Source: a virus. Taken from it: 57,191 nt of DNA. Both the position numbers and the translations under genes were made by a program. The notes beneath the pieces are model-generated. The model made no database searches, was not told the DNA's origin, and saw only the letters and a list, made by a program, of their open reading frames with translations. Each line of letters starts with the position of its first letter. The stretch's first letter is position 1. The stretch covers positions 1 to 57,191 of the IMG/VR virus record IMGVR_UViG_3300024262_000034; one strand, 5' to 3'. This document shows positions 11,620 through 19,977 of the stretch, piece by piece.

Positions 11620-12033
11620 CTATTTTACAGGGTTAGTTAGCTCTTCACGATAATTTTCTACCTGACCAGAACTATTGACCGTCCACCGAACAACTCGGCC
11701 TGACAATGGATTCAGCCCGCCACCCACGGTTAATTTTGGTTGTAATAGCCACTGAAGCGTCCTACGTCGAATAACTGGCTGTTTCGGGTCAGCCGGGTCC
11801 AACTCAGAGATTGTCAGTGTGACCCGATAGGGGAAGTCTCTTTTAGGGAGATTCAACCCCAAGTTATACCCGATGTCTTCGGTGATCTTGTCTTGATAAT
11901 TAAAATCGTTAAACTTCTCGACAACCGGGAACACGTTACCAAAGTTGGCTTCCCCATAGACCACCACAAATCCAGCTAAAAAGGCTGCGATTCCCACCAA
12001 CCACGAAGTTATTATTTTAGTTTTTTTATTCAT
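11620..12033 (-). CDS. Membrane-anchored hypothetical protein (137 aa)
   Basis: A basic start (MNKKTK) is followed by one transmembrane helix at about residues 8-27 (ITSWLVGIAAFLAGFVVVYG) and then a soluble domain. The start overlaps gene 12026-12244 by 8 bp and follows GGGAGAGTATA. The soluble part is likely periplasmic. No catalytic motif was seen. Confidence 0.72.
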   Translation of the reverse strand: MNKKTKIITSWLVGIAAFLAGFVVVYGEANFGNVFPVVEKFNDFNYQDKITEDIGYNLGLNLPKRDFPYRVTLTISELDPADPKQPVIRRRTLQWLLQPKLTVGGGLNPLSGRVVRWTVNSSGQVENYREELTNPVK

Positions 12034-12244
12034 TATACTCTCCCATCATTTCAAACCCCTCGGCTAATCTGTCATCCAAAGGGTGAAGATTATAGTCACT
12101 ATCATCATAACACTCCCCGCATACTCGATCATACTTCCCGCAATCTGTTTCACTCTGTACATCCCGTAAGTCTTTCTCTGCCGTTGGGTTTCCACACCAA
12201 TTACAATAGTAGGCTGATCCAGTATATTGTTTGTGCTCGTTCAT
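12026..12244 (-). CDS. Zinc-finger protein (72 aa)
   Basis: I start at ATG 12244, which overlaps the TGA of gene 12241-12549 by four bases; a frame seven codons longer is open but lacks support. The product has CNWCG and, about 25 residues later, CGECYDD, a two-knuckle zinc ribbon, followed by an acidic tail. Confidence 0.72.
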   Translation of the reverse strand: MNEHKQYTGSAYYCNWCGNPTAEKDLRDVQSETDCGKYDRVCGECYDDSDYNLHPLDDRLAEGFEMMGEYNE

Positions 12245-12549
12245 TCTTTCGGTTTCGGCCAACAATCATTCCCATCCAGATAGGTTTCCAGCCCGGCTAT
12301 GCAGGGGCAGACATGAAACCCCTTACTGCTTTTCCACTGTTTATCCTGCAACAACAGGTCAATATATTTCTGATACCTCGGCAGTTCGACCATATCATTA
12401 AATATACCGTCGTGATCCATTGACATCACACTGGCAAATTCAAACCCCTCCATCAACCAGCCGATTGTTTTATCAAACCAAACTTGAAAAATAAAGTCCA
12501 ACAGGTCTTCCTTGAGTTCGGACTCTAATATTTTTTTAACTGTAAGCAC
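12241..12549 (-). CDS. Hypothetical protein with GTG start (102 aa)
   Basis: The start is GTG, seven bases after AGGA, overlapping gene 12536-12922 by 14 bp. The product is helical at its N-terminus (KKILESELKEDLLDFIFQVW) and ends with a Cys pair (HVCPCIAG). No family is recognised. Confidence 0.7.
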   Translation of the reverse strand: MLTVKKILESELKEDLLDFIFQVWFDKTIGWLMEGFEFASVMSMDHDGIFNDMVELPRYQKYIDLLLQDKQWKSSKGFHVCPCIAGLETYLDGNDCWPKPKE

Positions 12550-12922
12550 GATAGCGTCCTATTGATATTTCTTGTTCAATCCGTTCCCGACGCAGAGGTG
12601 GAAAAAGTTCAATTGGTTTGTTTAACTCATGGGCCAACTCGAACTCTTCACCTAAGCCTGTTGATTCTTCCCACCCATTGGCATCCAGATATACCAGTTT
12701 ATCTGCCCACTTGATAAATTCTGTATTCATCTTTTGCCAGAAATTCCAATCATGTGGTAGATCAGTTATCACAGCAATGGGGCGGCAGTGAGTAATGGGT
12801 GAATAAACTATGTGACCTTCTTTCATTAGCTGTGCAGCAGCCGTGGTGACTACGAAATATCGAAACCGCATAATTTCTGCATCCGGGCTGCTATACGGCG
12901 TTGCTAAATATATTTTACTCAT
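12536..12922 (-). CDS. DUF1937-like nucleoside 2-deoxyribosyltransferase-fold protein (128 aa)
   Basis: It begins MSKIYLATPYSSPDAEIM and continues with AAQLMKEGHIVYSPITH, WNFWQKMNTEFIKWADKLVYLD and TGLGEEFELAHELNKPI. This is the Rossmann-like pattern of the nucleoside 2-deoxyribosyltransferase / DUF1937-DUF4406 group, with the E in GxGxEFELA at the usual place. I chose ATG 12922, which overlaps gene 12915-13499 by 8 bp. A nucleoside or NAD-related hydrolase is possible; the substrate cannot be read from sequence. Confidence 0.82.
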   Translation of the reverse strand: MSKIYLATPYSSPDAEIMRFRYFVVTTAAAQLMKEGHIVYSPITHCRPIAVITDLPHDWNFWQKMNTEFIKWADKLVYLDANGWEESTGLGEEFELAHELNKPIELFPPLRRERIEQEISIGRYRAYS

Positions 12923-13499
12923 CCTCATCAATCTCCATCTTAAAAGATAAGGGTCCAAAATCAATAATCATTGGCTTGCCTTTATAAACCCGCATGTTTG
13001 ACACCTGATTGTCATACCACTTGGCCTTTAAATGTTTGTAGCAAAGCTGCTCTAGTTGCTCAATATACCGCTTATACACCAGCTTCATTCGCACATATCG
13101 CTTTCCCACCTCATAGACTTCCTTTGGATTGTCTCCGGGTATCCTTTGAGTTTCATAAGCCCAAAGGCCTTTTTTGCCTTTCTGGATAAAGTCAACTATG
13201 TCCGTCGCCCCCATCCAGTCCGTATTGGTGCAAATGACTTCAAACAAGGCCGCCGTTGGAATAACTGGAAAACAAAGTGTCAATACTTCGGGTGCAAAAT
13301 TATGACTATGTGCTATGCTTTGTTTAAGAAAGGCATATTGACAGGACTTTTTAGTTGGGTAGATTTTGAGTGCCGACGTTCTCCCCGTAGGAAAAAATAT
13401 ACACTCACTCCCACCAACAATCGCCGCTTTGTTTGAACAGGGAATGTCTTGGATGATTCCGCTAGGTACGTTCTGTAACAATAATTTTTGTGTTGCCAT
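12915..13499 (-). CDS. Small protein-kinase-fold protein (194 aa)
   Basis: Three elements lie in kinase order: ALKIY at residues 43-47 (K45 as the VAIK lysine), then WYDNQVSNM with D163 and N168 at the D-x4-N spacing of the catalytic loop, then IIDFG (178-182) as the DFG motif. At 194 residues it is shorter than a canonical kinase, as are the phage kinase-like proteins I remember. Whether it phosphorylates anything is not known. It lies upstream of the DUF1937-like gene, overlapping it. Confidence 0.7.
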   Translation of the reverse strand: MATQKLLLQNVPSGIIQDIPCSNKAAIVGGSECIFFPTGRTSALKIYPTKKSCQYAFLKQSIAHSHNFAPEVLTLCFPVIPTAALFEVICTNTDWMGATDIVDFIQKGKKGLWAYETQRIPGDNPKEVYEVGKRYVRMKLVYKRYIEQLEQLCYKHLKAKWYDNQVSNMRVYKGKPMIIDFGPLSFKMEIDEDE

Positions 13500-13519
13500 T
13501 TATTTATTATACCACATCT

Positions 13520-13768
13520 TTAAATATAATCAATTATTTTTTTAAGTTTTTCCAGTAATTCTTCCACATTTAGCGACTCACTATTCTTATAAAGTGCCTC
13601 AATCTGATCTATGTGGATTATGCCGGACATAACATCTGGAAGGATGTCTGACAATTTTGAAACGTAATACCCAGTATAGACATCAAACCGGACCACCGCA
13701 AAGGCATGAGGTCTTTGTAGGTAGCTTATCATTGCCCCTTTTATTTTGGCCTGCGTTTTTGTCAGCAT
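13520..13768 (-). CDS. Hypothetical protein (82 aa)
   Basis: I start at MLTKTQAKIKGA (13768), overlapping the stop of gene 13770-13949 region by adjacency and following GGGGTGGTGGTAAC. The product is alpha-beta with AFAVVRFDVYTGYYVSKL in the middle and a helical C-terminus. No family is recognised. Confidence 0.7.
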   Translation of the reverse strand: MLTKTQAKIKGAMISYLQRPHAFAVVRFDVYTGYYVSKLSDILPDVMSGIIHIDQIEALYKNSESLNVEELLEKLKKIIDYI

Positions 13769-13769
13769 G

Positions 13770-13949
13770 TTACCACCACCCCTCAAAAACAGCCTTATTC
13801 CCTTTGGCATCGGTACGATGAACTCGGTATTTCCCCCCAGTCTTTTTGACTTGTCGCTTGAGAAGTCGAAGGTCCGATATTAAATCATCGACATCCTGTT
13901 CAGACTCAAGCGGAATTACAACATCTTGTGCTTTTTCATTTGTTTTCAT
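13770..13949 (-). CDS. Hypothetical protein (59 aa)
   Basis: A 59-codon frame starts after AGAGGATACACT, close to promoter 13975-14002. The product is charged, with a helix (SEQDVDDLISDLRLLKRQVKK) and a C-terminal YRVHRTDAKGNKAVFEGWW. No family is recognised. It is followed one base later by the ATG of 13520-13768. Confidence 0.68.
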   Translation of the reverse strand: MKTNEKAQDVVIPLESEQDVDDLISDLRLLKRQVKKTGGKYRVHRTDAKGNKAVFEGWW

Positions 13950-13974
13950 AGTGTATCCTCTAATAGTTAATTAA

Positions 13975-14002
13975 AAGATACAATATAAAAATGAAAAGTC
14001 AA
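13975..14002 (-). promoter_or_regulatory. Sigma70-like promoter (TTGACT-N16-TATCTT)
   Basis: TTGACT (14002-13997) and TATCTT (13980-13975) are 16 bp apart on the minus strand. The -35 overlaps the stop codon of gene 13999-14292. It drives 13949 and the genes to its left. Confidence 0.65.
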
Positions 14003-14292
14003 TCCAAACCTATAATTTTTTCGTCTTCCACCTTACCATAGAGTTTTTTAATTTCCGTTCCCTTTTCTACCAGAACCTTATTCATGTAGTTGATGAAGCC
14101 CTCCGTCGCTTTGCTGTATTCATCCATTACGTCGAACACCAACTCCGCCGCTTCCGGGTGTTCTGTGTCCAATAAAAATCCCTGCTGCAACTCAATCAAT
14201 AATTTAAGCCGGTCTAAAACGGCACGAGATTTCGCCCCCCGTTGGGCCATGATTTTAATATACTCTTTTAATCTTGAATTCATATCACTCAT
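13999..14292 (-). CDS. Hypothetical helical protein (97 aa)
   Basis: I start at MSDMNSRLKEY (14292) after AGGAACGTTATT; a TTG eight codons earlier overlaps that site. The product is almost entirely helical and Lys/Glu-rich, compatible with a small coiled-coil or bundle protein. Function unknown. Confidence 0.72.
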   Translation of the reverse strand: MSDMNSRLKEYIKIMAQRGAKSRAVLDRLKLLIELQQGFLLDTEHPEAAELVFDVMDEYSKATEGFINYMNKVLVEKGTEIKKLYGKVEDEKIIGLD

Positions 14293-14334
14293 AATAACGT
14301 TCCTGTTGCTGCCCAAAACAGTGTCCAGACAGGT

Positions 14335-14619
14335 TTACCCAGTTGACTCTGGATGGTTAGGGTTTCGAGCTTTGACCACAGTAACATCCAACGGGAGCAA
14401 CTGTTCCCCGGCTGCTTTCCATGCGGCATCAATGAGGTTGTCGTGAAATTCTTCATCATCAATCAGTTCTTTGTACTCACTCTCAAACAGCCATCGGGTA
14501 TAAACAAATTCGTTGTCATTAATCTGTAAGTGAACACACAACGCCGCCACTTGTTCAGGATGCTGGCGGTGCTTCTGAACATATTGAGATTCATAATCAT
14601 ATAGTATAAGTTGGATCAT
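14335..14619 (-). CDS. Hypothetical protein (94 aa)
   Basis: It overlaps the stop of the DUF3326 gene by ATGA. The product (MIQLILYDYESQYVQKHRQHPEQVAALCVHL) is acidic and helical with a short C-terminal beta segment. No family is recognised. The overlap suggests it is translated with the DUF3326 gene. Confidence 0.7.
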   Translation of the reverse strand: MIQLILYDYESQYVQKHRQHPEQVAALCVHLQINDNEFVYTRWLFESEYKELIDDEEFHDNLIDAAWKAAGEQLLPLDVTVVKARNPNHPESTG

Positions 14620-15623
14620 ATAATTCTTGTTTGCTCTAACGGTCTTCTCACAGAAGCCGGAACAACTCCAGCTTTCTTTGCGGCAACCACACCAGCCGCT
14701 TCAAGATAGTTATTCACATATATTATGTTGTGTTCGTGTGCATTAAAAAAAGCGTCATCACTGCGGCACACGCAGGTATTTTCCTCTACGACAATGATAG
14801 GGATGCCAAAAGCACAACATGCGTCATGCGGTGGACCCCATATACCAGCCGGGCTTATTAGGAAGTCCATATCCTGAACCCGTAAATCTCCACCAGTGTG
14901 AACTATCTTAGGGGCAACATGTGCTCCCTTGAAACAACAATGAATGTAACAGGTAGATACCGTTTCGGCTGCCTTGCGGGGATCAACAGCCTGATTGAAT
15001 TCAGACATGTCCATGTTTTCAACCGGGGCATGAATGACTGGCCGGTTCAGTTCACGGGACATAATTTTTGATAGTTGGGCTTCAACCCACCCCCATGGAT
15101 TAACACCACCGGGCTTTTCTAAATAGTCAAACACCACCTCCCGGTCAACCCTGATTGGCGTGTGTACTACCAGCACATCAAACGGAAGATACTGAACCTG
15201 TTTGATTGCTTCTTTGGCGTTCTTGATTGTTCCCGTTGCCAAGCCAGACTGCGGATCAAGGAACCCCTCCATTTTCAGACTACGATTAAGCTCAACAATC
15301 GTAATGTCTGCCCCCATGGTGGCTCTAGCTGCCGATGCAGCATTAACGACAGCCGGGGTGACTTCATTCACGGCCAATAGAATTTTATTGCCCTTGGCTT
15401 TTTTCAGTTCAATCTTACCATCTAAAAACCGAGTCAATATTGAACCCTCAACATAAAGCATGTTGTCAGTCATTTCATTGATGTCGGCTGCATTAACCAC
15501 GTTGGGGTGAACGATCAAATTGTCACACACCGCCGCTATCAGTTTGGCGGCTGGTGTGGCATCACCTGAATGACCACCAATCTCTGCTCCAAGTCCTGTG
15601 GGTATGATAAATACACAATTCAT
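14616..15623 (-). CDS. DUF3326 family protein (335 aa)
   Basis: The N-terminus (FIIPTGLGAEIGGHSGDATP, then CDNLIVHPNVVNAADINEM) and the C-terminal FLISPAGIWGPPHDACCAFG are the signature regions of DUF3326 as I remember it: a full-length family of roughly 340 residues known mostly from bacterial genomes, with no assigned reaction. Conserved Asp/His/Asn and several Cys look enzyme-like. The start follows GAGGTTATAATT. It lies two bases after the SpeD-like gene and ATGA-overlaps 14335-14619, so the three form one translational block. Its presence in a phage suggests an auxiliary metabolic role, but the substrate is unknown. Confidence 0.85.
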   Translation of the reverse strand: MNCVFIIPTGLGAEIGGHSGDATPAAKLIAAVCDNLIVHPNVVNAADINEMTDNMLYVEGSILTRFLDGKIELKKAKGNKILLAVNEVTPAVVNAASAARATMGADITIVELNRSLKMEGFLDPQSGLATGTIKNAKEAIKQVQYLPFDVLVVHTPIRVDREVVFDYLEKPGGVNPWGWVEAQLSKIMSRELNRPVIHAPVENMDMSEFNQAVDPRKAAETVSTCYIHCCFKGAHVAPKIVHTGGDLRVQDMDFLISPAGIWGPPHDACCAFGIPIIVVEENTCVCRSDDAFFNAHEHNIIYVNNYLEAAGVVAAKKAGVVPASVRRPLEQTRII

Positions 15624-15625
15624 AA

Positions 15626-15997
15626 TTATAACCTCGGAATAATTTCATAACGACATTTTTGAGCACCAAACCACTGTTTACTAAAATCCATAGCAACAAA
15701 AGTATCAAACTCTTTACAGGAAAAAATGTTGAGAAATACTTTTTTCAATCTATCCAGACAATGGATAGTAATGTTACTTGTTTTAATAAACTGGATTGCT
15801 GAAGTTCCAATTAAGTGATCTTCTTCATACCCGGCAACATCAGGATGTGTAAGGTCATCCCACCAATGAACTTCGACTCGTTCCATATCAATCAGATCAC
15901 ACAGTTTGACAAAATACTCTCCAATACATTCTCGGTTAAATGTCTTGGGGTCACAACCCTGTAAATCCAGTATTAATTCTTTACCATACGTTTCCAT
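15626..15997 (-). CDS. SpeD-like pyruvoyl decarboxylase homologue (123 aa)
   Basis: The frame matches bacterial S-adenosylmethionine decarboxylase over its whole length: YGKELILDLQGCDP at the N-terminus, then TSNITIH and IFSCKEFD. Relative to T. maritima SpeD (S63, H68, C83), the serine that becomes the pyruvoyl group (S74), the His (H79, +5) and the Cys (C94, +20) are all present at exact spacing. The residue before the cleavage serine is Thr, not the usual Glu, so self-processing or substrate may differ. SpeD homologues have been reported to have turned into ornithine or arginine decarboxylases in some bacteria and phages. I start at ATG 15997 after GAGGGATAAAACT; an ATG five codons upstream overlaps the previous gene. 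Paired with the DUF3326 gene (2-bp gap). Confidence 0.85.
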   Translation of the reverse strand: METYGKELILDLQGCDPKTFNRECIGEYFVKLCDLIDMERVEVHWWDDLTHPDVAGYEEDHLIGTSAIQFIKTSNITIHCLDRLKKVFLNIFSCKEFDTFVAMDFSKQWFGAQKCRYEIIPRL

Positions 15998-16001
15998 AGT
16001 T

Positions 16002-16271
16002 TTATCCCTCATGTGTCATTTTACAAACTATATTAAAACACAAATCATTTAAAAACTCTTCCTCAGCAACTTCAGGCTGAACAACTTTAGGGCAATTCGG
16101 GCATTGGACTTCATCACAAATTTGCTTCCGCCATTGGGGGTGGTACACAAAAAAATCGTATTTAACTGTAAATTCTTTTAAGCAGTCATGGCACAAGAAT
16201 TTCCCCGTAATTTTATTGTTACGCTCATAGGGATCAGAAATTTGTTGTATATTTATCAGTTCATAACTCAA
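16002..16271 (-). CDS. Zinc-ribbon protein with TTG start (89 aa)
   Basis: The start is TTG, overlapping the TGA of the primase-helicase by four bases, after GAGGAGATTCCGTT. The product has CHDCL at about residue 27 and CPNC about 30 residues later, the two knuckles of a zinc ribbon. It is the first gene of the SpeD-like/DUF3326 block. Role unknown. Confidence 0.72.
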   Translation of the reverse strand: MSYELINIQQISDPYERNNKITGKFLCHDCLKEFTVKYDFFVYHPQWRKQICDEVQCPNCPKVVQPEVAEEEFLNDLCFNIVCKMTHEG

Positions 16272-18688
16272 AACGGAATCTCCTCATTTACCTGTGTCGG
16301 AGCATCAACAATATCTTCAACAATGTCCCAGTTGTGGGGGCCACCAAAGTGAGTGTCCCAATGCTCCCGGCAGGTTTTCAGGTCTGGAATCAAATAGTAA
16401 CGGGGTCGTTCCTGAATCTTCGGGGGGCCACCATCTAAGGGCATGACTTCAACCGCACCACCACCCTGTTTGTTTTTGGGGAATTCACCCGGCAATGCTT
16501 TTTGTAAAAACTGGCCAAGCCTTGTGGCTGTGCTGCGGCGATTGCTGGATGAGAATGTTCGCATGTAACCGGTGTAGCTCAAGAGCATGTGGTTCTTGAG
16601 AACCATTGTTCGCCATTCAGCATCCCCATCAAGCAGGCGACCATCCTGTAATTTATTGTACCACCACTCTTCCTCAGTAGTCATGCTGTATAGCTTCTGT
16701 TCTTGTAAGGCTTTTGTCTTAGGGATGTCTCGCACATTATACTCAGACAGATCATAGTGCATCAAGTGATGTAACAATGCTTCATAACCACCGGATTCCA
16801 GTTCCGCAATAATATCTTTAAAATAGGCAGAATCTTGCATCTTCGTATCGGCAACATCCAATACAAAAAATCGACGATCATCCAGACCGGCAGGCACTAC
16901 CCAGTTGTTGTTAGAGGCCATGATGACATGCAGGCAGGAGCGACAAACGATTACATCTATTCCCTTAGCTTCGATAGCCAACTTATCTTCCGTCACCAAT
17001 GTCTTTAAAATGGATTCATTCTTAACATCCCCCGCATAGAATGCCTCATCCGCAAACAGGAAGACACAGCTTCGCAGATGAGAATTGAAATTACCGATCA
17101 GGTGTTTGGGGTTGGTCACTTGTAGGAAGTGCCGACCAAATAACTTTCCAATTGAACTTGCAAATACACCCTTACCCGCCCCGGCTCGACCCCGCATTAC
17201 CACCGCCGTATGCCCTTGTTGTTCTGGAATTTGTACGGCGGTAGCCAACCAGCCCATTAAATAATTAAAACATTTTTCATCATTGTTACAGATATTGTGT
17301 TGTACATGTTGTAAGAATTTTTCGCAGTCACCCTTTTTCGGCTCATACTTGAATCCATACCACATATTATATATGCCCTTTTCTTCTAGGTCTTTGTTAG
17401 GTATGAATTCGATGTTGTTATACTGCCGCCTCGCCGGTTGATCGAGCCACCATGAACCTTTTTTCTTTTTAATGGTTTCTATTTCGCCATCCTTATTCTT
17501 GATCTTAATGTCCACAGTCTCATTATCATGCTGTTTTTTAAAATCGGCAAAGGCTTGAAAAACCAACTCCGGCCTATCCAATGAATAGTCATACTGCTCA
17601 TAAACCACCATGCACTTGCCAGAGATTGTGACCACGGCATACTTCTCATTCATTCTGACAAGTTCTGGATGGACAACCGCTTCCCTTGCCCGGAGAATTT
17701 GTCGCTTAGCACAACGATCTGGATTTTTTTGTGCCAGCACATGTGCAGAAATTCCCCAATCTGGATCGGTAATGATGCTATATATGGTATCATCAGGAAC
17801 TTTAGCCACAACCAAACCGCATACAGCAGCAAATAACGCCTCAGACTTGGAAGCATACCGGTCAGGGTCTTCGTGGTCCTGACCTGTGGCAATAATCCGC
17901 TTTATTCTCTTAGAAAGACATTCCGGCAATTCAAGATCAATATCTTCTATCCTCTTGATATTACCAGAGATATGAACCTTACGGCTGTCTGTAAATCCTG
18001 TGGACCCATCATCCACCTCAGCCGCCATGTTGAACGTTTTTATATCATAAATGACATCATTAAAGTAGATAACTTTCGCTAAAGCCTCTTTGCGTCCACG
18101 TTTACGTTTGTTCTCATCCGGGCGGTTGATCGTGCCGGGCAGACGCATTATCCTATCCACATTATGACACTTATCACCCCCCAACTCCTGCTCCAGATAT
18201 TTGTTATAACGCTTGGCCTGCTCATACTTATCTGCCTGACCGTTAATCTCAACGGGGTCTTCAAGCCTCCAGAATGCCTGATAGCCGCCGCCAGAGAAGA
18301 TTATGCAGGTTGGGGCCGGAATGTCCCCCGGTGGCTGTCTGAGCAAGGATAGGGCACGTTCCTGCTCTTTTAGCAGGTCTTCCCCGCCCCTTGGGTCAAC
18401 ATCGACATGCAACCAAGCCATTTCCTTGATGTCTTCTCGTTGGGCCTTGGATTTTATGGCATTGATTACCGGATTGACATGAAAGTAGATATTACGCTCT
18501 GCCCCATACTCTTCCAGCCATGCTGCGGCGGCCTCTGTGGTGTCGGGAAAGAAGGTATCGGCCCGGAACACCTTCTTATCTGGATGAATGGCTGATAACG
18601 CCCATGGTCCATCTGGAGCGAACTTGCCAAGAAACTCAATTGATGCTATATAGTTTGGTTCCATATCTTCCAGCTTTAAGTATATCAT
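16268..18688 (-). CDS. Primase-helicase: AEP-type primase and SF3 helicase (about 806 aa)
   Basis: The N-terminal third has LHVDVDPR (about 94-100), IIFSGGGYQAFW and DRIMRLPGTINRP, the active-site motifs of an archaeo-eukaryotic type primase-polymerase domain. The C-terminal half has a Walker A GRAGAGKG (about 500), Walker B FLFADEA (about 545) and IMASNNNW (sensor/motif C), a superfamily 3 helicase of the phage D5/DUF5906 kind. It should prime and unwind at the phage fork together with the DNA polymerase. The last residues NEEIPF mimic the C-terminal tip of bacterial SSB. ATG 18688 is chosen; ATG 18664 (MEPNYIAS) is an alternative. It overlaps the nuclease gene upstream. Confidence 0.92.
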   Translation of the reverse strand: MIYLKLEDMEPNYIASIEFLGKFAPDGPWALSAIHPDKKVFRADTFFPDTTEAAAAWLEEYGAERNIYFHVNPVINAIKSKAQREDIKEMAWLHVDVDPRGGEDLLKEQERALSLLRQPPGDIPAPTCIIFSGGGYQAFWRLEDPVEINGQADKYEQAKRYNKYLEQELGGDKCHNVDRIMRLPGTINRPDENKRKRGRKEALAKVIYFNDVIYDIKTFNMAAEVDDGSTGFTDSRKVHISGNIKRIEDIDLELPECLSKRIKRIIATGQDHEDPDRYASKSEALFAAVCGLVVAKVPDDTIYSIITDPDWGISAHVLAQKNPDRCAKRQILRAREAVVHPELVRMNEKYAVVTISGKCMVVYEQYDYSLDRPELVFQAFADFKKQHDNETVDIKIKNKDGEIETIKKKKGSWWLDQPARRQYNNIEFIPNKDLEEKGIYNMWYGFKYEPKKGDCEKFLQHVQHNICNNDEKCFNYLMGWLATAVQIPEQQGHTAVVMRGRAGAGKGVFASSIGKLFGRHFLQVTNPKHLIGNFNSHLRSCVFLFADEAFYAGDVKNESILKTLVTEDKLAIEAKGIDVIVCRSCLHVIMASNNNWVVPAGLDDRRFFVLDVADTKMQDSAYFKDIIAELESGGYEALLHHLMHYDLSEYNVRDIPKTKALQEQKLYSMTTEEEWWYNKLQDGRLLDGDAEWRTMVLKNHMLLSYTGYMRTFSSSNRRSTATRLGQFLQKALPGEFPKNKQGGGAVEVMPLDGGPPKIQERPRYYLIPDLKTCREHWDTHFGGPHNWDIVEDIVDAPTQVNEEIPF

Positions 18689-19088
18689 GTAGTTCCGTCT
18701 TGTCAAGCCCTTTTTCCCAGTATTTATGGCAGTTGTCAAGCAGTGCTTGACGGCTCACCCGACCAACCTTGAGTGCCTGTTCACCCGTAAACAGTAGCCA
18801 TTCATCCGTAGCCTCAACACGCAGCAGCAGCCAGCAGGAGCCACCACGGAGCCAACGGCGGTATAGGAACACCCTCTGGTGCGGCTTATAGTGCGGAATC
18901 CGCACCGGCGTTGCCGCCCGTTTGGGCCATTCAGGTAGTCGTTTCAGTTCGATCTCCCCACCAATATAGTTGGTGTCCGGGTATCCAATCTGCCCACCCC
19001 GATAGACATCGTTCTCGATGGCAACAGGGTCCAACTTTCGGATTGCCTTGTGTACGTCCTGCCGCATTTTTGATTCTGGTTTTGGCAT
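18636..19088 (-). CDS. PD-(D/E)XK nuclease (150 aa)
   Basis: Residues about 34-50 have GYPDTNYIGGEIELKRL: PD, then ExELK, the catalytic core of PD-(D/E)XK nucleases such as VRR-NUC and Holliday-junction resolvase-like enzymes. Small basic phage nucleases of this type commonly sit beside replication genes and process recombination or replication intermediates. The start follows GAGGATTACTG. It overlaps the primase-helicase by about 50 bp. Confidence 0.85.
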   Translation of the reverse strand: MPKPESKMRQDVHKAIRKLDPVAIENDVYRGGQIGYPDTNYIGGEIELKRLPEWPKRAATPVRIPHYKPHQRVFLYRRWLRGGSCWLLLRVEATDEWLLFTGEQALKVGRVSRQALLDNCHKYWEKGLDKTELHDILKAGRYGTKLYSIN

Positions 19089-19318
19089 CAGTAATCCTCA
19101 ACATGGATTCCTAATATGACATCCATTCTGAATGAGCCAACGGCCTCACCCCGATCCGCCCGATCAAAAAAGCCGTGGACCTTCAAAAATTTACTGGCAT
19201 TTCCAGTAACATCCCCTTGAAATTCTTCCCACTCAATAACTTTACTTAGGAAATAGTCTCTATCCTTTCCAATAAATGTAAATATTGAATCATTAACATT
19301 GACAACTAATTTATACAT
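19088..19318 (-). CDS. Hypothetical protein (76 aa)
   Basis: I start at MYKLVVNVNDS (19318) after AAGGACCAAC; the longer frame reads into the previous gene. The product is probably a small beta-rich protein (TFIGKDRDYFLSKVIEWEEF). It shares one base with the nuclease gene (TGATG). Function unknown. Confidence 0.72.
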   Translation of the reverse strand: MYKLVVNVNDSIFTFIGKDRDYFLSKVIEWEEFQGDVTGNASKFLKVHGFFDRADRGEAVGSFRMDVILGIHVEDY

Positions 19319-19326
19319 GTTGGTCC

Positions 19327-19977
19327 TTAAAATGGTGTGTTCCAAATGTCGTAAAGTGTTACCTGAACTCCGCACTCATCAAACAGCTTTTGTGATTGGT
19401 TCAAATCGCTCGCCCAACGCTCCTGATCGGACCCCGGCTGGATGATTGGTGCTACCACCCGCCCTATTCCAAAACCAATCATGTGGGTGGCACACCTAGA
19501 GCAGGGCATAAACGGCCAAGTATAGAGGGTAGAATTTCTTAAAACTGGCACTTCACGACAGTTTTGTGCTGCATTCATTTCAGCGTGGATGACTCGTTTA
19601 TACTTCTCTTCCCGGTTATTCCACCATTCCGGCTTGTCTTCCATTTTGGCTGGAAAGTCGTTGTGACCTTCACCAACTATTCGGTGGTCCTCTGCCACAA
19701 AAAGAGCACCAGTTTTTGTACTGGGGTCTTTTGACCAGCGAGCGATTTCTTCCGCAAGTCGAAGAAATCGGTGATCCCAAAGAGAAACTTGGCAGTTTTC
19801 TGTGTACTCTAAATCCAGTGCTTTAAATGCTGTTTCAACCGCACCACCGTAAAAATCATACAGATATGCCACTTTATCCGGTGTAACCATAGCTAACATA
19901 TCTTTTTCACCATAGCCCACATGTTTTTTGATGTAGGACCGCAAATCGTTCTCGAACTTAAGAGCACCCATCGCCAT
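19327..19977 (-). CDS. Deoxycytidylate (dCMP) deaminase
   Basis: A zinc-dependent cytidine-deaminase fold: HAEMNA (H131, E133) and PCSRC (C159, C162) bind zinc and supply the catalytic Glu. The substrate region WSKDPSTKTGA at 81-91 is typical of dCMP deaminases. It converts dCMP to dUMP, feeding ThyX. An N-terminal extension of about 60 residues is longer than in the usual family. The start (MAMGALKF) follows AGAGGAAACAAAAAG and lies inside the end of membrane-protein gene 19958-20104. Confidence 0.93.
   Translation of the reverse strand: MAMGALKFENDLRSYIKKHVGYGEKDMLAMVTPDKVAYLYDFYGGAVETAFKALDLEYTENCQVSLWDHRFLRLAEEIARWSKDPSTKTGALFVAEDHRIVGEGHNDFPAKMEDKPEWWNNREEKYKRVIHAEMNAAQNCREVPVLRNSTLYTWPFMPCSRCATHMIGFGIGRVVAPIIQPGSDQERWASDLNQSQKLFDECGVQVTLYDIWNTPF

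Noticed and set aside
19390-19430. tRNA-like GGTTCAAATC word
   Set aside because: It lies within the dCMP deaminase coding sequence and no cloverleaf could be drawn around it. No tRNA gene was found elsewhere by eye.
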